Positions 14,688 through 23,871 of a stretch of DNA of 35,365 nucleotides are shown in pieces. The translations under genes and the position numbers were made by a program. The DNA is taken from the NCBI GenBank assembly GCA_034211275.1, contig JAXHTF010000052.1, positions 1 through 35,365 of the forward strand. The letters run 5' to 3'. A model generated the notes under the pieces. That model had not been told where the DNA came from. It was given only the letters and a program-made list of their open reading frames with translations, and ran no database searches. The stretch's first letter is position 1. Every line of letters begins with the position of its first letter. The DNA comes from Acidobacteriota bacterium (GTDB lineage Bacteria; Acidobacteriota; Thermoanaerobaculia; Multivoradales; JAHZIX01).

Positions 14688-16469
14688 CTAAGACTCACTC
14701 TCCTCAGGCGCCAGCGCCGCCGCCACCTCGTCGTGGCCTCGCTCCACCGCCACCTCGTAGGCGGTGCGATCCTGGTCGCCTTGGAGGGTCGGGTCGGCGC
14801 CGGAGGCGAGGAGCAGTTGCACCATCTCCAGATCGCCACGGTGGGCGGCGAGCATCAACGGAGTCGCCCGTCCGAGGACTTCGGTGCGCAGGCGTACGTT
14901 GGGTGCGGCGCCATGCTCGAGGAGCGCGCGGGCGACCTCCCGTTGCTCCCGGCCGGCGGCGAGCATCAGGGCGTTCACCGTGCCGAAGCCCGCGATGAAG
15001 GTCTCGCCGTCGGGGGCGGCGCCCCGATCCAACAACAGTAGCGCCAGATCGTCGTGCTTGCGGAAGACCGCGAAGAGCAGCGGGCTGCTCAGGTCTTGGT
15101 TGGTGGCGTCGAGGTCGGCGCCGTAGGAAAGTAGCAGCTCCGCCACCGGGCGGTGGCCGTGGAAGGCAGCGAACATCAGTGGAGTCACCTGGGAGCGATT
15201 GCGTGCATCGGGCTCGGCGCCGGCCACCAGCAGCGCGCGGACGGCCTCCAGATGCCCCCCGGCGGCGGCAAGATGGAGGGGAGTGCTGCGGGTCTCTTCT
15301 TCGCCCCGGTCATTCACCTTGGCCCCCGAGCGCAGCAGTAGCTGCAGCACCTCGGTGTGGCCCTGGCCGGCGGCCAGCTGCAAAGCCGTAGCGCCGTTTT
15401 CGTCGATCACATCCAGGTCGGTGTCGGCGGCGAGCAGGGAGCGCACGACCTCCGGGGCCCCTTCTCGGGCCGCCAGTAGCAGGGCCGTGCCGGCCTCGTC
15501 CCGGGCCCCGCGGCGGAGCAGCAGATCGAGCATAGGAGCGAGGCCCTGGGCGGCGACTTTGTAGAGCAGGCTTTCGCCACCGCTGAGCTCGGGATTGACC
15601 TCTGCGCCAGCGTCGAGGAGCAGCCGGGCGGTGGCTAGATGACCCTGGAGTGCTGCCTGGGTGAGGGCAGTACGGTGATTCCGGGTGCGTTGATGGAGGT
15701 CGGCGCCGGCGGCGAGGAAGCGGCGCACGATCTCGGTGTGGCCGAGGAAGGCAGCGCTCATCAGGGGGGTGTAGTGGGCCTTGTTGAGGTGGTTGAGCTG
15801 AGCACCGTGGCGCAAGAGCAGCTCGGGGATCCGCGGGTCGTCCTGCTCCGGGAGGAAGAAGAGGGCCGTGTTGCCGGAATCATCCTGCTGGTGCACATCG
15901 GCACCGGCGTCCAGAAGCAGCTGCATCAGATCCAAGCGCCCGGCGGCGGCGGCATAGCCGAGGGCGGTCCGGCCGCCCATCCCCGGTGTATCGACGCCCG
16001 GTACGTCGTCCTTCGAGGGGGCGGCATCTGGGGAGTCAGCACTCGGTTCGTAGCTCTCGGCGATCTCCGCCAGTAGGCTGCGGACGCGACGGGTCTCGCC
16101 GGCGCGCACCGCCTCGATGAGCTCGGTGTCGGCACTGGCGGTGCGTCCGTCGTCGGGGGGCTGGTAGAGCTGCAGCAGCGGGCTGGCCGGGCCGTCCTCG
16201 GTTTCGGTGGACTCCTCGTCCTCCGCTTCCTCGCCGAAAGCGATGGGTACGGTGCGGGAGTCAGTGGACCGAGCCTGTTCCTCGGTGGGCTTCTGGGATT
16301 CCGGCGGTGGCTCGTCGGGTCCCCAGGCGCTGGCGGCAGTCGGGCTGAGAGCCGCCGCCAGCAGGAAACCGTGGGTCAGCAAATAGGCAGTGACCCGCAG
16401 GCAGGTGGTGAAGGGCTTGGTCCGCAGGATGAGGCGAGGGAGGAGACGCGAGGTGTGATTCCAGCTCAT
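14688..16469 (-). CDS. Exported ankyrin-repeat protein
   Basis: From ATG 16469 this is about 593 residues. A signal peptide (core YLLTHGFLLAAALSPTAASA) is followed by a low-complexity Glu/Pro/Ser-rich stretch. About twelve ankyrin repeats follow, recognised by TALxxAAxxGHxxxxxLLLxxGAxxN units such as TPLMSAAFLGHTEIVRRFLAAGAD and TALQLAAGQGHTEVLQLLLRSGA. Ankyrin stacks bind proteins, and export suggests a periplasmic or surface role. The start is uncertain: a GTG at 16508 and a GTG just before TAYLLTHG are alternatives, and none has a clear ribosome-binding site. Its stop lies 27 bp from the convergent M28 stop. No catalytic domain is visible. Confidence 0.83.
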   Translation of the reverse strand: MSWNHTSRLLPRLILRTKPFTTCLRVTAYLLTHGFLLAAALSPTAASAWGPDEPPPESQKPTEEQARSTDSRTVPIAFGEEAEDEESTETEDGPASPLLQLYQPPDDGRTASADTELIEAVRAGETRRVRSLLAEIAESYEPSADSPDAAPSKDDVPGVDTPGMGGRTALGYAAAAGRLDLMQLLLDAGADVHQQDDSGNTALFFLPEQDDPRIPELLLRHGAQLNHLNKAHYTPLMSAAFLGHTEIVRRFLAAGADLHQRTRNHRTALTQAALQGHLATARLLLDAGAEVNPELSGGESLLYKVAAQGLAPMLDLLLRRGARDEAGTALLLAAREGAPEVVRSLLAADTDLDVIDENGATALQLAAGQGHTEVLQLLLRSGAKVNDRGEEETRSTPLHLAAAGGHLEAVRALLVAGAEPDARNRSQVTPLMFAAFHGHRPVAELLLSYGADLDATNQDLSSPLLFAVFRKHDDLALLLLDRGAAPDGETFIAGFGTVNALMLAAGREQREVARALLEHGAAPNVRLRTEVLGRATPLMLAAHRGDLEMVQLLLASGADPTLQGDQDRTAYEVAVERGHDEVAAALAPEESES

Positions 16470-16551
16470 GGGTGCAAAGTGTAGCTCGGGAAAAGAGGAT
16501 GGCGTCACGCCACCAATGTTGGATCAGAAAGAAGCTCGATGGAATGAAGAA

Positions 16552-16588
16552 AGGGCCGGCCGCCGCGCAATGCGCCGAGGCCGGCCCT
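16552..16588 (-). terminator. Rho-independent terminator of the di-haem peroxidase gene
   Basis: AGGGCCGGCC (16552-16561) pairs perfectly with GGCCGGCCCT (16579-16588). An inner GCGC/GCGC pairing extends the stem. On the minus strand the hairpin is followed by TTTCTTC. It lies about 30 bp after the stop of the cytochrome c peroxidase-like gene. Confidence 0.8.
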
Positions 16589-16616
16589 CCGAGGATGTAG
16601 AAGCTGTGATCCGCGG

Positions 16617-18134
16617 TTACGGAATCAGCTCTTCGTTGGGATCGATGGGAGCCTTCAGCTTGCTCAGGAAGGTGAGCAGGTTCTGCTGGTCCGAGGAGGA
16701 GAGAGCCAGGAAGGCATCCCGAGCGCTCTGAGCCTCGCCACCATGGAATTCGATGGCGTCGTAGAGGCTGGTGGCGCGGCCGTCGTGGAGGTACGGCGCC
16801 GTGTCGGCGATACCCCACAGACGGGCGGTGATGAACTCTTCGTTGGCGATCTCACCGCGCTCGAAGGTCTCCGCCAGCCGCGGTCCCATGTTGTGGCGCT
16901 TGAGGTCGGAGAAGAGCGGCACGTACACGCCCTTCTCGCCCGGAACGCGATCGAAGCCCACCCGCTTCAGGTTGACGGTCATGTAGATGTCGGCGAAGGG
17001 CTCGGTGGGATCTTCCGGGAAGGAAAGCGGCAGCCTGCGGTGGTCGGTCTTCATCACCGGCCGATGGCAGTTGGCGCAGCCGATGTTCTGGAAGGTCTGG
17101 AAGCCGGCGTGGCCGGCGCCGCCCAGATGCGCGACGAAGGGCGGCGGGTTGGTGACGTCGAAGATGTGCAGGGTGGTCATCTCGAAGACGGTGAGCTCGT
17201 CGGTGTGACCGTCGCCGTCCTCGTCCACGCCCGCGCCGACGACCTCTACCGGCTGGATGCCGAAGTGGAACTGCATGGCACCGCGGTCGAAGTCGCGCAT
17301 GGTGAAGTTCTCACCCTTGCGCCCGAAGGGACGAACCACCAGAGCTTCCTCCGGCGGCACGCTGTCGATGTGCTCCGGTCCGACGCCCTCGACGTTGGAG
17401 AGGTCGACGTCGCCGCCGCCCTCGGAGATCAGGTAGCCGAAGTTCACGCCGTGGGTGTCCAGCGAGACGATGGTGCCCGCCGAGGCGGCCTGGGCCTGAT
17501 CCAGCAGGTGCTGGAGGTCAGCGGTCATTTCCTTGCCGAGCAACTCCACGCCGCCGCCGCCGAAGAGGAAGGGCGGGTTGGCGAAGCGGCCGTTGAAGTC
17601 GGCCACGCCGTCGGCGACCATGGCGAGGTCCGGATCATGGCCGGGGACCCAGGTCACGCGGTCGTCGAAGGAGTCGCCGACGTCGATGAGGCTGGGCATG
17701 ATGATGGCGTTCTGCACCATGCCGCCGACGCCGCCGATACCCAGGGTGGGAGGCAGGTCGGAGTTGTCGACGATGGTGTGGCACTCGTTGCAGCTCTGGG
17801 CATCGAGGCCGTTGACCCGCAGCAGCGTGCCGTTCCCCTGCAGGGTCGGGCGATGGCCGAAGGCCAGCGGCGGGGTCTCGGCGGGATCCCAGGGGCCGTC
17901 GCCGAAGCCGTCCTCGGCGGTGATGGGGGTGGTGAAGATCAGCATGCCCTGCTGGCGCAGGGAGAAGAGGGAAGTGTGCTCGGAGAGCTGTTGGACCAGC
18001 CCGTCCTGGAGCTGTTGGGTGTTCAAGGGTGTAGCAGGGGTAGGTTCAAAGCGGGAGACATCCAAGGCCCAGGCTCCGGCGGCAAACGCCAGCCCGAGAC
18101 AGACAAGGCAAAGGGTGGCCATTGGTCTCGACAT
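16617..18134 (-). CDS. Di-haem cytochrome c peroxidase-like protein (DHOR/MauG superfamily)
   Basis: This 505-residue protein has a signal peptide (1-23, core LCLVCLGLAFAAGAWA) and two CxxCH haem-attachment sites, CNECH (115-119) and CANCH (353-357), the layout of periplasmic di-haem peroxidases. The C-terminal part has ARLWGIADTAPYLHDGRATSLYDAIEFHGGEA, given here in pieces: WGIADTAPYLHDGRA is diagnostic of the DHOR/CcpA-MauG group. An Asp-rich loop DEDGDGHTDE near 304-313 looks like a calcium site. AGGAGG lies 8-13 bp before the ATG. It probably reduces peroxides or oxidises an unknown donor in the periplasm. It appears monocistronic, ending in a strong terminator. Confidence 0.87.
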   Translation of the reverse strand: MSRPMATLCLVCLGLAFAAGAWALDVSRFEPTPATPLNTQQLQDGLVQQLSEHTSLFSLRQQGMLIFTTPITAEDGFGDGPWDPAETPPLAFGHRPTLQGNGTLLRVNGLDAQSCNECHTIVDNSDLPPTLGIGGVGGMVQNAIIMPSLIDVGDSFDDRVTWVPGHDPDLAMVADGVADFNGRFANPPFLFGGGGVELLGKEMTADLQHLLDQAQAASAGTIVSLDTHGVNFGYLISEGGGDVDLSNVEGVGPEHIDSVPPEEALVVRPFGRKGENFTMRDFDRGAMQFHFGIQPVEVVGAGVDEDGDGHTDELTVFEMTTLHIFDVTNPPPFVAHLGGAGHAGFQTFQNIGCANCHRPVMKTDHRRLPLSFPEDPTEPFADIYMTVNLKRVGFDRVPGEKGVYVPLFSDLKRHNMGPRLAETFERGEIANEEFITARLWGIADTAPYLHDGRATSLYDAIEFHGGEAQSARDAFLALSSSDQQNLLTFLSKLKAPIDPNEELIP

Positions 18135-18695
18135 TGTTCATCCTCCTTTGAAGAGAGACCAGTGTCGCGACGAGCCGGTAAGCCATCCCTGTGGATGGGT
18201 TAGGAGAGATGCAAGGGGGGAAGGGCTCTCTCCCTCTGACTGGCTGACCGGTAACGACGCGCACCGGGTAGGAAATTTGGCGGCAGTATGCCACCAAAGA
18301 ACCGCTCTGCAAAGGCTGGGAAGGGGGGCACCCACGCGCTATTTTCGTGCCTGTGAGAATGGTTGGATACTATGCAAATGTTGTTGAGGGTGACTATCGC
18401 GGGCTTGCACACATTTCTATGAGTTGTGTCAAGAGCTTGTTCGGATTGAGGATAGGGAGCTGTATCTGTGAGGATAAGAGACCAAAGAAGTCCTGTCTTT
18501 GAGATCTGATGAAAAGAAATTCTCAAAAAATCCAGTGGAGCCTCTCTTTGGCTCCGTTCGGCGGTTCCTGCCACGGGGTTGTCGAAGATTTTCGCTTCGG
18601 GCTGCTAGACGATAAGATCAGGGGTCCGGCGGCGTACCGGGGCCATCGGGGGCTCGTCTGCCCCCCTCCGAGCCGTCGGGAGGAGAGCACAAAAC
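18135..18695. other. Gene-free 560-bp region between peroxidase and lepA
   Basis: I see no convincing gene here. Open frames on the minus strand lack recognisable domains and ribosome-binding sites. The region must hold the divergent promoters of the peroxidase gene and lepA. It contains an imperfect 10-bp hairpin at 18276-18298 (TTTGGCGGCA / TGCCACCAAA, one mismatch) and a 6-bp perfect hairpin at 18537-18555 (GGAGCC / GGCTCC). It is visibly richer in A/T between about 18340 and 18535 than the flanking genes. I find no tRNA or riboswitch pattern. Confidence 0.4.
18276..18298. other. Compact hairpin in the peroxidase leader region
   Basis: TTTGGCGGCA and TGCCACCAAA form a 10-bp stem with one mismatch and a 3-base loop. 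It is about 140 bp before the peroxidase start. It could be an operator palindrome or a leader structure; nothing decides between them. Confidence 0.35.
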
Positions 18696-20492
18696 TTGGA
18701 ACACATCCGCAATTTCTGCATCATCGCCCACATCGACCACGGCAAGTCCACCCTCGCCGATCGGTTGATCCAGCTCTGTGGCGGCGTCGAAGAACGCGAG
18801 TTCCGCGACCAAATCCTCGATTCCATGGACATCGAGCGGGAGCGCGGCATCACCATCAAGAGCAACACGGTGACCTTGTCCTATACCGCGAAGGACGGCA
18901 AGGAGTACGAGCTCAACCTCATCGACACTCCCGGACACGTCGACTTCAGCCACGAGGTGCGGCGCTCGCTGATGTCCTGTGAGGGGGCGCTGCTGCTGGT
19001 GGACGCGGCCCAGGGGGTCGAGGCCCAGACCGTCGCCAACCTCTATCTGGCGCTGGAGTACGACCTGGAGCTGCTGCCGGTGATCAACAAGATCGACCTG
19101 CCGTCGGCGGATATCGAGCGGGCTCAGGAGGAGATCGACGCCGACCTCGGCCTCGATCCCTTCGAGGCGGTGCAGGTTTCGGCCAAGGTGGGCACCGGCA
19201 TCAACGACTTGCTGGAAGCCATCGTCCACAAGCTGCCGTCGCCCCAGGGCGACCCGTCGGCGCCCCTCCAGGCGCTGATCTTCGATGCCCAATACGATCC
19301 CTACCGCGGCGTGGTGATGCTCGTGCGGGTCAAGGAGGGCACCCTGCGGCGGGGCGACGAGATCCGCCTGATGCACACCAAGAAGGACTACGAGGTCGAC
19401 GAGGTCGGCCAGCTGCAGCTCGAGAAGGTCGAGCGCAAGGAGCTCAAGGCGGGCGAAGTGGGCTATGTCATCGCCGGCATCAAAACGGTGCGGGACATCG
19501 CCATCGGCGACACCATCACCACCGTCGAGCGGCCGGCGCCGAAGCCGCTGCCGGGCTATAAGGAGGCCAAGCCGGTGGTCTTCGCCTCGGTCTATCCCAT
19601 GTCCACCGACGACTACGAGGACCTCACCAAGGCGTTGGAGAAGCTGGTGCTCAACGACGCCGCGCTGACCTACGAAAAGGATTCCTCCGCCGCTCTCGGC
19701 TTCGGCTTCCGTTGCGGCTTCCTGGGACTCCTCCACCTGGAGGTGGTGCAGGAACGGCTGCAGCGGGAATACGATCTGGCGCTGCTCCTCACCGCTCCCA
19801 CCGTGCGCTACAAGCTGGAGCTCAAGGACGGCTCGAAGATCACCGTCGACAACCCCAGCCTGTTCCCCGATCCGACCCACGTGGAGAAGGCCCACGAGCC
19901 CTACCTCAAGGCTTCGGTGATGATGCCCGAGCGCTACGTCGGGCCGGTGATGGAGCTGTGCCGGGAACGCCGCGGGGAGAACACCACCTTCCGCTACCTG
20001 AGTCCCGGCCGCGTCGAGCTGACCTGTGACCTGCCCCTGGCGGAGGTGCTCTTCGACTTCTATGACCGCCTCAAGTCGGTGACCCAGGGCTACGGTTCCT
20101 TCGACTACGAGCTGCGGGATTATTGGGAGACGGATCTGGTGAAGGTGGACATCCTGGTCAACGGCGAGCGGGTGGACGCCCTTTCCCAGCTGGTCCACCG
20201 GGAGAAGGCCCGGTCCCGGGCGCTGCACTACTGCGAACGGCTGGCGGAGACCATTCCTCGGCAGCAGTTCAAGATCGCCATCCAGGGTGCCATCGGCGGC
20301 GAGGTCATCGCCCGCACCACCATCAACGCCTACCGCAAGGACGTCACCGCCAAATGCTACGGCGGTGACATCTCTCGAAAGCGCAAGCTGCTGGAGAAGC
20401 AGAAGGAAGGCAAGAAGCGGATGAAGATGGTGGGAGCCGTGGAGATCCCCCAGAGCGCCTTCGTGGCGGTGCTCAAGACGGACGCCGGCTGA
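18696..20492 (+). CDS. lepA: Elongation factor 4 (back-translocating ribosomal GTPase LepA)
   Basis: This 598-residue protein has the normal EF4 length. GTPase motifs are AHIDHGKST (11-19), RERGITIKS (switch I), DTPGH and NKID. EF4-specific C-terminal features are present, including FRCGFLGLLHLEV and the lysine-rich end GDISRKRKLLEKQKEGKKRMK. It starts at TTG 18696, supported by GGGAGGAGAG just upstream and the family-typical IRNFCIIAHIDHGKST start. It acts on ribosomes under stress, remobilising stalled complexes. Its stop overlaps the hemW start as TGATG, so hemW translation is probably coupled. Confidence 0.97.
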   Translation: MEHIRNFCIIAHIDHGKSTLADRLIQLCGGVEEREFRDQILDSMDIERERGITIKSNTVTLSYTAKDGKEYELNLIDTPGHVDFSHEVRRSLMSCEGALLLVDAAQGVEAQTVANLYLALEYDLELLPVINKIDLPSADIERAQEEIDADLGLDPFEAVQVSAKVGTGINDLLEAIVHKLPSPQGDPSAPLQALIFDAQYDPYRGVVMLVRVKEGTLRRGDEIRLMHTKKDYEVDEVGQLQLEKVERKELKAGEVGYVIAGIKTVRDIAIGDTITTVERPAPKPLPGYKEAKPVVFASVYPMSTDDYEDLTKALEKLVLNDAALTYEKDSSAALGFGFRCGFLGLLHLEVVQERLQREYDLALLLTAPTVRYKLELKDGSKITVDNPSLFPDPTHVEKAHEPYLKASVMMPERYVGPVMELCRERRGENTTFRYLSPGRVELTCDLPLAEVLFDFYDRLKSVTQGYGSFDYELRDYWETDLVKVDILVNGERVDALSQLVHREKARSRALHYCERLAETIPRQQFKIAIQGAIGGEVIARTTINAYRKDVTAKCYGGDISRKRKLLEKQKEGKKRMKMVGAVEIPQSAFVAVLKTDAG

Positions 20493-21709
20493 TGCCCGCG
20501 GCGGACCGCTCCGGCGGTGCCGGCCTCTATCTGCACATTCCTTTCTGTTCGGCCATCTGCCCGTATTGCGACTTCTCGGTGCTCACCGGGGGGGCGGAGG
20601 CGCGGGAGCGCTTCGTCCACGACCTCCTGCGGGAGATCGAGCTGTGGAGCCCAGAGCGCGAGGGCCCGCGGCGGGACGGCCCGGGGCGAGGAGAAGGGTG
20701 GAGTGGGGCCGCCTTCGACACCGTCTATCTGGGCGGCGGCACGCCCTCGGCGCTGGCGCCGGAGCAGCTGGGGCGCATCCTGGCGGCGGTGGCGCAGCAT
20801 CTGCCGGTGGTGGCGGAGCCGTGGATTCAGCTGGAGGCCAATCCCGAGGACGTGGAGCCCTCGACGCTCCAAGCCTGGCGCCGCCTGGGCATCGACACCG
20901 TGAGCCTGGGAGTCCAGAGCTTCGATCCCCACGCCCTCGCCTTCCTCGGCCGCCGGCACGATGGGGAGACCGCCCGGCGATCGGTCTCCCTGGCTCAGGA
21001 CGCCGGCTTCCACACCGTCTCCCTCGATCTCATCTTCGGCTGGCCGGAGCAAACGCCGGAGCGTTGGGAGGCGGATCTGGAGCAGGCCCTGGCTCTGGCT
21101 CCCCAACATCTCTCCTGCTACCAGCTGACCCTTCACGAAGGCACCCCCTTCGGTTTCCGCCAGCGTCGCGGTGAGCTGCGGGAGATGCCCGAGGACCAGC
21201 AGGCGGTGCTCTTCATCCAGGCCCACGAGCGCCTCGCCGCCGGTGGGTTGGTGGGCTACGAGGTCTCCAACTTCGCCCGCTCGCCGGAGCATCAAAGCCG
21301 CCACAACCGCAAGTATTGGCACCACGTGCCTTATCTAGGGCTGGGCCCCTCCGCCCACTCCTTCGACGGCCGCCGGCGCTGGTGGAATGTGCGCAAGGTC
21401 GGCCCCTGGCAGCGCCAGCTCCAAGCCGGCCAGCGGCCGGTGGACGAGGTGGAGCAGCTGGGGCCGCAGGAGCTGGCGCTGGAGGCGGTCTTCCTCGGGC
21501 TGCGTACGGCCCGGGGGCTCGATCTGGATTGGGTGGAGGAGCTCTCGGGGCTCGATCTGGAACCCGCCAACGCGGTGCTCTTCGAGGCCTGGGAGGAGCG
21601 GGGACAGGTCCGCCGGCCAGCCCGATGGCGGGGGCGCCGGTTGGTTCCGACGCTGGAGGGCTGGGCAGTGGCGGACGCTCTGGCGGCAGCGGTGGAGACG
21701 GACCCTTAA
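20492..21709 (+). CDS. hemW: HemW-type radical SAM haem chaperone
   Basis: This 405-residue protein has the radical-SAM cluster motif C19-x3-C23-x2-C26 (FCSAICPYCDF), GGGTPSAL (SAM glycine motif), the VSLGVQSFDP stretch and the C-terminal HemN/HemW domain with SRHNRKYWHHVPYLGLGPSAHS. It lacks the CxxxCxxCxC arrangement of true coproporphyrinogen dehydrogenase HemN, supporting HemW, which binds and delivers haem to respiratory enzymes. Its start overlaps the lepA stop. The lepA-hemW adjacency is conserved across many bacteria, although the hrcA-grpE-dnaK genes that often follow are absent here. It converges with the lipoprotein gene, overlapping by 4 bp at the stops. Confidence 0.93.
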   Translation: MPAADRSGGAGLYLHIPFCSAICPYCDFSVLTGGAEARERFVHDLLREIELWSPEREGPRRDGPGRGEGWSGAAFDTVYLGGGTPSALAPEQLGRILAAVAQHLPVVAEPWIQLEANPEDVEPSTLQAWRRLGIDTVSLGVQSFDPHALAFLGRRHDGETARRSVSLAQDAGFHTVSLDLIFGWPEQTPERWEADLEQALALAPQHLSCYQLTLHEGTPFGFRQRRGELREMPEDQQAVLFIQAHERLAAGGLVGYEVSNFARSPEHQSRHNRKYWHHVPYLGLGPSAHSFDGRRRWWNVRKVGPWQRQLQAGQRPVDEVEQLGPQELALEAVFLGLRTARGLDLDWVEELSGLDLEPANAVLFEAWEERGQVRRPARWRGRRLVPTLEGWAVADALAAAVETDP

Positions 21710-22266
21710 CGCAGCTCCGCCTCGCCCCGGGCGACGTCGAGGGCGGCGGCGAGGGTGTCTTCGAGCCGTCCCTGGAGCCGCACCATGGAGAGCTCTTCTC
21801 CCTCCACGTTGATCACCAGCAGACTACGGATGCGGCGGTCCCGCTGGCGGTAGACCACCCAAGACAGGTCGTCGTCCTGCTGCACCCGGGCCAGGGTGGT
21901 CCAGCCCGCAAGGCCCAGGGCCTGTTCCATTTCCCGGGGATGCTCGAAGCGCAGCGGCAGCCCTTGGACCCGATAGGTGCCTACCTCGACCCGGCGGATG
22001 CCGCGCAGGGTGCTGACGGCGGCGCGGGTTTCTTCGTCGTCTTCCTCTAGCGCTCGCTGACTCACCCAGCGGGCGAAGCCCAGGGAGGCCCTCCCGAGCT
22101 TGACGCCGCCTTCCGGCCTCAGGGTGGTGCCGGGCAGAGCCTGCTCGAGGCCATGGGCGACGTGATGCAGCTGCGGGGTGGAGGTCATGCAGCCGGTGCC
22201 TAGCAGGAGGACGACAGCAGCGGCCAGGGAACCTGCGTAGCGGGCGATCGTGGGCCATGAGCTCAT
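21706..22266 (-). CDS. DUF4252-like lipoprotein
   Basis: This 186-residue protein has a lipoprotein signal: hydrophobic core SLAAAVVLLLGTG followed by the lipobox cysteine in GTGCMTS (about C26). The remainder is a small alpha/beta domain resembling the DUF4252 partner downstream of ECF operons (TLRGIRRVEVGTYRV, DDLSWVVYRQRDRRIRSLLVIN, EGEELSMVRLQGRLE). The ATG at 22266 has AGGAG upstream; a GTG one codon earlier is possible. It is last in the sigma / anti-sigma / DUF4252 unit and only 12 bp after the previous gene. Probably membrane anchored; function unknown. Confidence 0.72.
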   Translation of the reverse strand: MSSWPTIARYAGSLAAAVVLLLGTGCMTSTPQLHHVAHGLEQALPGTTLRPEGGVKLGRASLGFARWVSQRALEEDDEETRAAVSTLRGIRRVEVGTYRVQGLPLRFEHPREMEQALGLAGWTTLARVQQDDDLSWVVYRQRDRRIRSLLVINVEGEELSMVRLQGRLEDTLAAALDVARGEAELR

Positions 22267-22278
22267 CACCGGGACTCC

Positions 22279-22974
22279 TCAGGGTTCCTTAGTTTGGGGA
22301 TTCTCGGCATTGGGTTGCTCGGCCTCTTGGGAGTTGTCGCCGCCACCGGCGTCGAGGGCCGCCAGCGGCTCCAGGTTGAGCTGACGGGCCAGCCGCCCCA
22401 GGCGCTGGGGATCGAAGTCGCCGACGATGTTGATGAAGCCGAAGGAGCCCTCCGGATCGGAGAACAGGGCCACCAGGCCGGCGATGGAGTCGTTGGCGGT
22501 GCGCAGCAGGATGTGAATCTGGTTGCTCTCGTCCCGCACCCGCACCACCGACTCCCAGCCGTCCCGGCTCAGCCGGTTGGAAAGGGAGCGAATCTGCCCC
22601 GCGACGGCCTCGGTGGGGGCCGCCGGCCCGCCCTCCTTGCTTTGGTCGAAGATGCGCACGCGGATGGAGCGCAGACCGCTGAGCAGGATGGCGAAGTCTT
22701 CGTCCTCGCCGCGCATGGATTCGGCGAGGAGGTTGAGCAGCGTGCCGCTGAGGTTGACCTCGATGGTGGGCTCGGCGTCCCGGACCTGGGGCAGCAGGGC
22801 GAGATCGACGTAGCCCGGCTCCGCGGTGAGGGATCGCACGGTACCCCCGATGGGGCTCTCGACGGGGCTTCCGGCGGGCGCCTGCGCCGCGGCGGGGAGC
22901 GCTCCCAGGCTCAGGAGCAGAGCGACGGCGCAGAGGGCCGCCGGCATCTTTGGGTTGAGAGTGAGAAAGTTCAT
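22279..22974 (-). CDS. DUF4252 domain secreted protein
   Basis: This 231-residue protein has a signal peptide (about 1-31, core LCAVALLLSLGALPAAAQA) and a DUF4252 domain (about 55-205). The domain shows TIEVNLSGTLLNLL, LLSGLRSIRVRIFD, SRDGWESVVRVRDESNQIHILLRTAND and a GFINIVGDFD strand near its end. The last 25 residues are acidic and Asn/Pro-rich. GAGGAG precedes the ATG. DUF4252 genes are often found after ECF sigma / anti-sigma pairs, as here, suggesting an envelope target or partner of that regulatory system. No enzymatic motif is seen. Confidence 0.82.
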   Translation of the reverse strand: MNFLTLNPKMPAALCAVALLLSLGALPAAAQAPAGSPVESPIGGTVRSLTAEPGYVDLALLPQVRDAEPTIEVNLSGTLLNLLAESMRGEDEDFAILLSGLRSIRVRIFDQSKEGGPAAPTEAVAGQIRSLSNRLSRDGWESVVRVRDESNQIHILLRTANDSIAGLVALFSDPEGSFGFINIVGDFDPQRLGRLARQLNLEPLAALDAGGGDNSQEAEQPNAENPQTKEP

Positions 22975-23013
22975 GGGAGTCTCCTCGGTGGGTGGTGAGA
23001 ACCGTTCCGGTGA

Positions 23014-23871
23014 TTAGAGCTGGCGGGCGACCTGGGCGAGAGCCTGTTCCGGAGCCTCGGCGACGTGGGGTGTCAGGGCCTGGTCGCGGATGGCCACGGC
23101 GGCTCGCCGGTTGACGGCGTCGAGATAGGCGAGGGCCAGCTGGACTTCTTCCTTGGCCCGGGCCAGCTCCTGCGCCGAGGGCTCGGTGGCCTGGGTACCC
23201 GGAGTTGGCGAATCCTCGGCGATGGTTTCCCCTGCCGCTGCCCCGGCGGTGGTTTCGGGACTCGCTGGAGCTCGAGGAACCGAAGCCTGCTGGGAGGAAC
23301 CGGCCTCGCCGGTTTCTGCTGGGCTCGCCCCCGTCTCTCCCTGCTCGGCGGTGACCGGAGCCGATGGTTGGGTGGATTCCGTGAGCAGGGGCCGTAACAG
23401 CCAGCCGGTGAGCAGGGCGGCGGCGATGGAGGCTGCGATCAAGGCGGTTCGCCAGCTGGAGGTGCCCCATGCAACGCCCCGCGGGAGAGGCCGGGTCGGG
23501 ATGGCCGACGAAGGTGTGGGTGGCTCTGCGGAAGAGCGGCTCTTGGAGGCGCGAGACCGGTCGGGCAGCGTTGCGCTGGTCTGCTCGGCTCCCCCGGTCC
23601 TCTTGGAGCTGACGTGCCCCTCGGCGGTGGGTGGCGGGCCTAGGGCGCGGACGCTCTCCATCACGCTCTGGGGGCAAGCCAGCTGGGGGAGCTCGCGCAA
23701 GCCCTGGCGGATTTGCTCCGCCCAGGCCAGCTCGTGCTGGCAGCGGGGGCAGCCGTCCAGGTGGCGGCGCAGGCGGGCGGTCTCGAACTCCCCCAGCTCG
23801 CCGTCCAGGTGCGCTTCCAGCAGCGCATCCAACTCAATGCAGGTAGAGCTCGTCGTTTTGTCCATATCCAT
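23014..23871 (-). CDS. Zinc-finger (zf-HC2) transmembrane anti-sigma factor
   Basis: This 285-residue protein has an N-terminal anti-sigma zinc finger with H37-x3-C41-x2-C44 (HLDGCPRCQHEL), a Ser/Pro-rich linker, one membrane helix (about 141-161) and an extracytoplasmic Pro/Ala/Thr/Glu-rich region of about 120 residues ending in a helical stretch. This is the usual topology of an anti-sigma factor that holds an ECF sigma at the membrane. Its start lies inside the sigma gene, overlapping by 38 bp, so the two products are probably made in balance. The signal sensed outside is unknown; no protease site is evident. Confidence 0.88.
   Translation of the reverse strand: MDMDKTTSSTCIELDALLEAHLDGELGEFETARLRRHLDGCPRCQHELAWAEQIRQGLRELPQLACPQSVMESVRALGPPPTAEGHVSSKRTGGAEQTSATLPDRSRASKSRSSAEPPTPSSAIPTRPLPRGVAWGTSSWRTALIAASIAAALLTGWLLRPLLTESTQPSAPVTAEQGETGASPAETGEAGSSQQASVPRAPASPETTAGAAAGETIAEDSPTPGTQATEPSAQELARAKEEVQLALAYLDAVNRRAAVAIRDQALTPHVAEAPEQALAQVARQL

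Noticed and set aside
16743-18203. Plus-strand open frame of 486 codons
   Set aside because: It is antisense to the di-haem peroxidase, which has a signal peptide, two CxxCH sites and a strong ribosome-binding site. The antisense translation has no domain.
18200-18574. Minus-strand frame of 124 codons in the gap before lepA
   Set aside because: No ribosome-binding site, domain or protein-like hydrophobic pattern; the region is better read as promoter and leader DNA.
18618-20228. Minus-strand open frame of 536 codons
   Set aside because: It is the shadow of lepA; its translation is His/Gln/Leu-rich with no recognisable motif.
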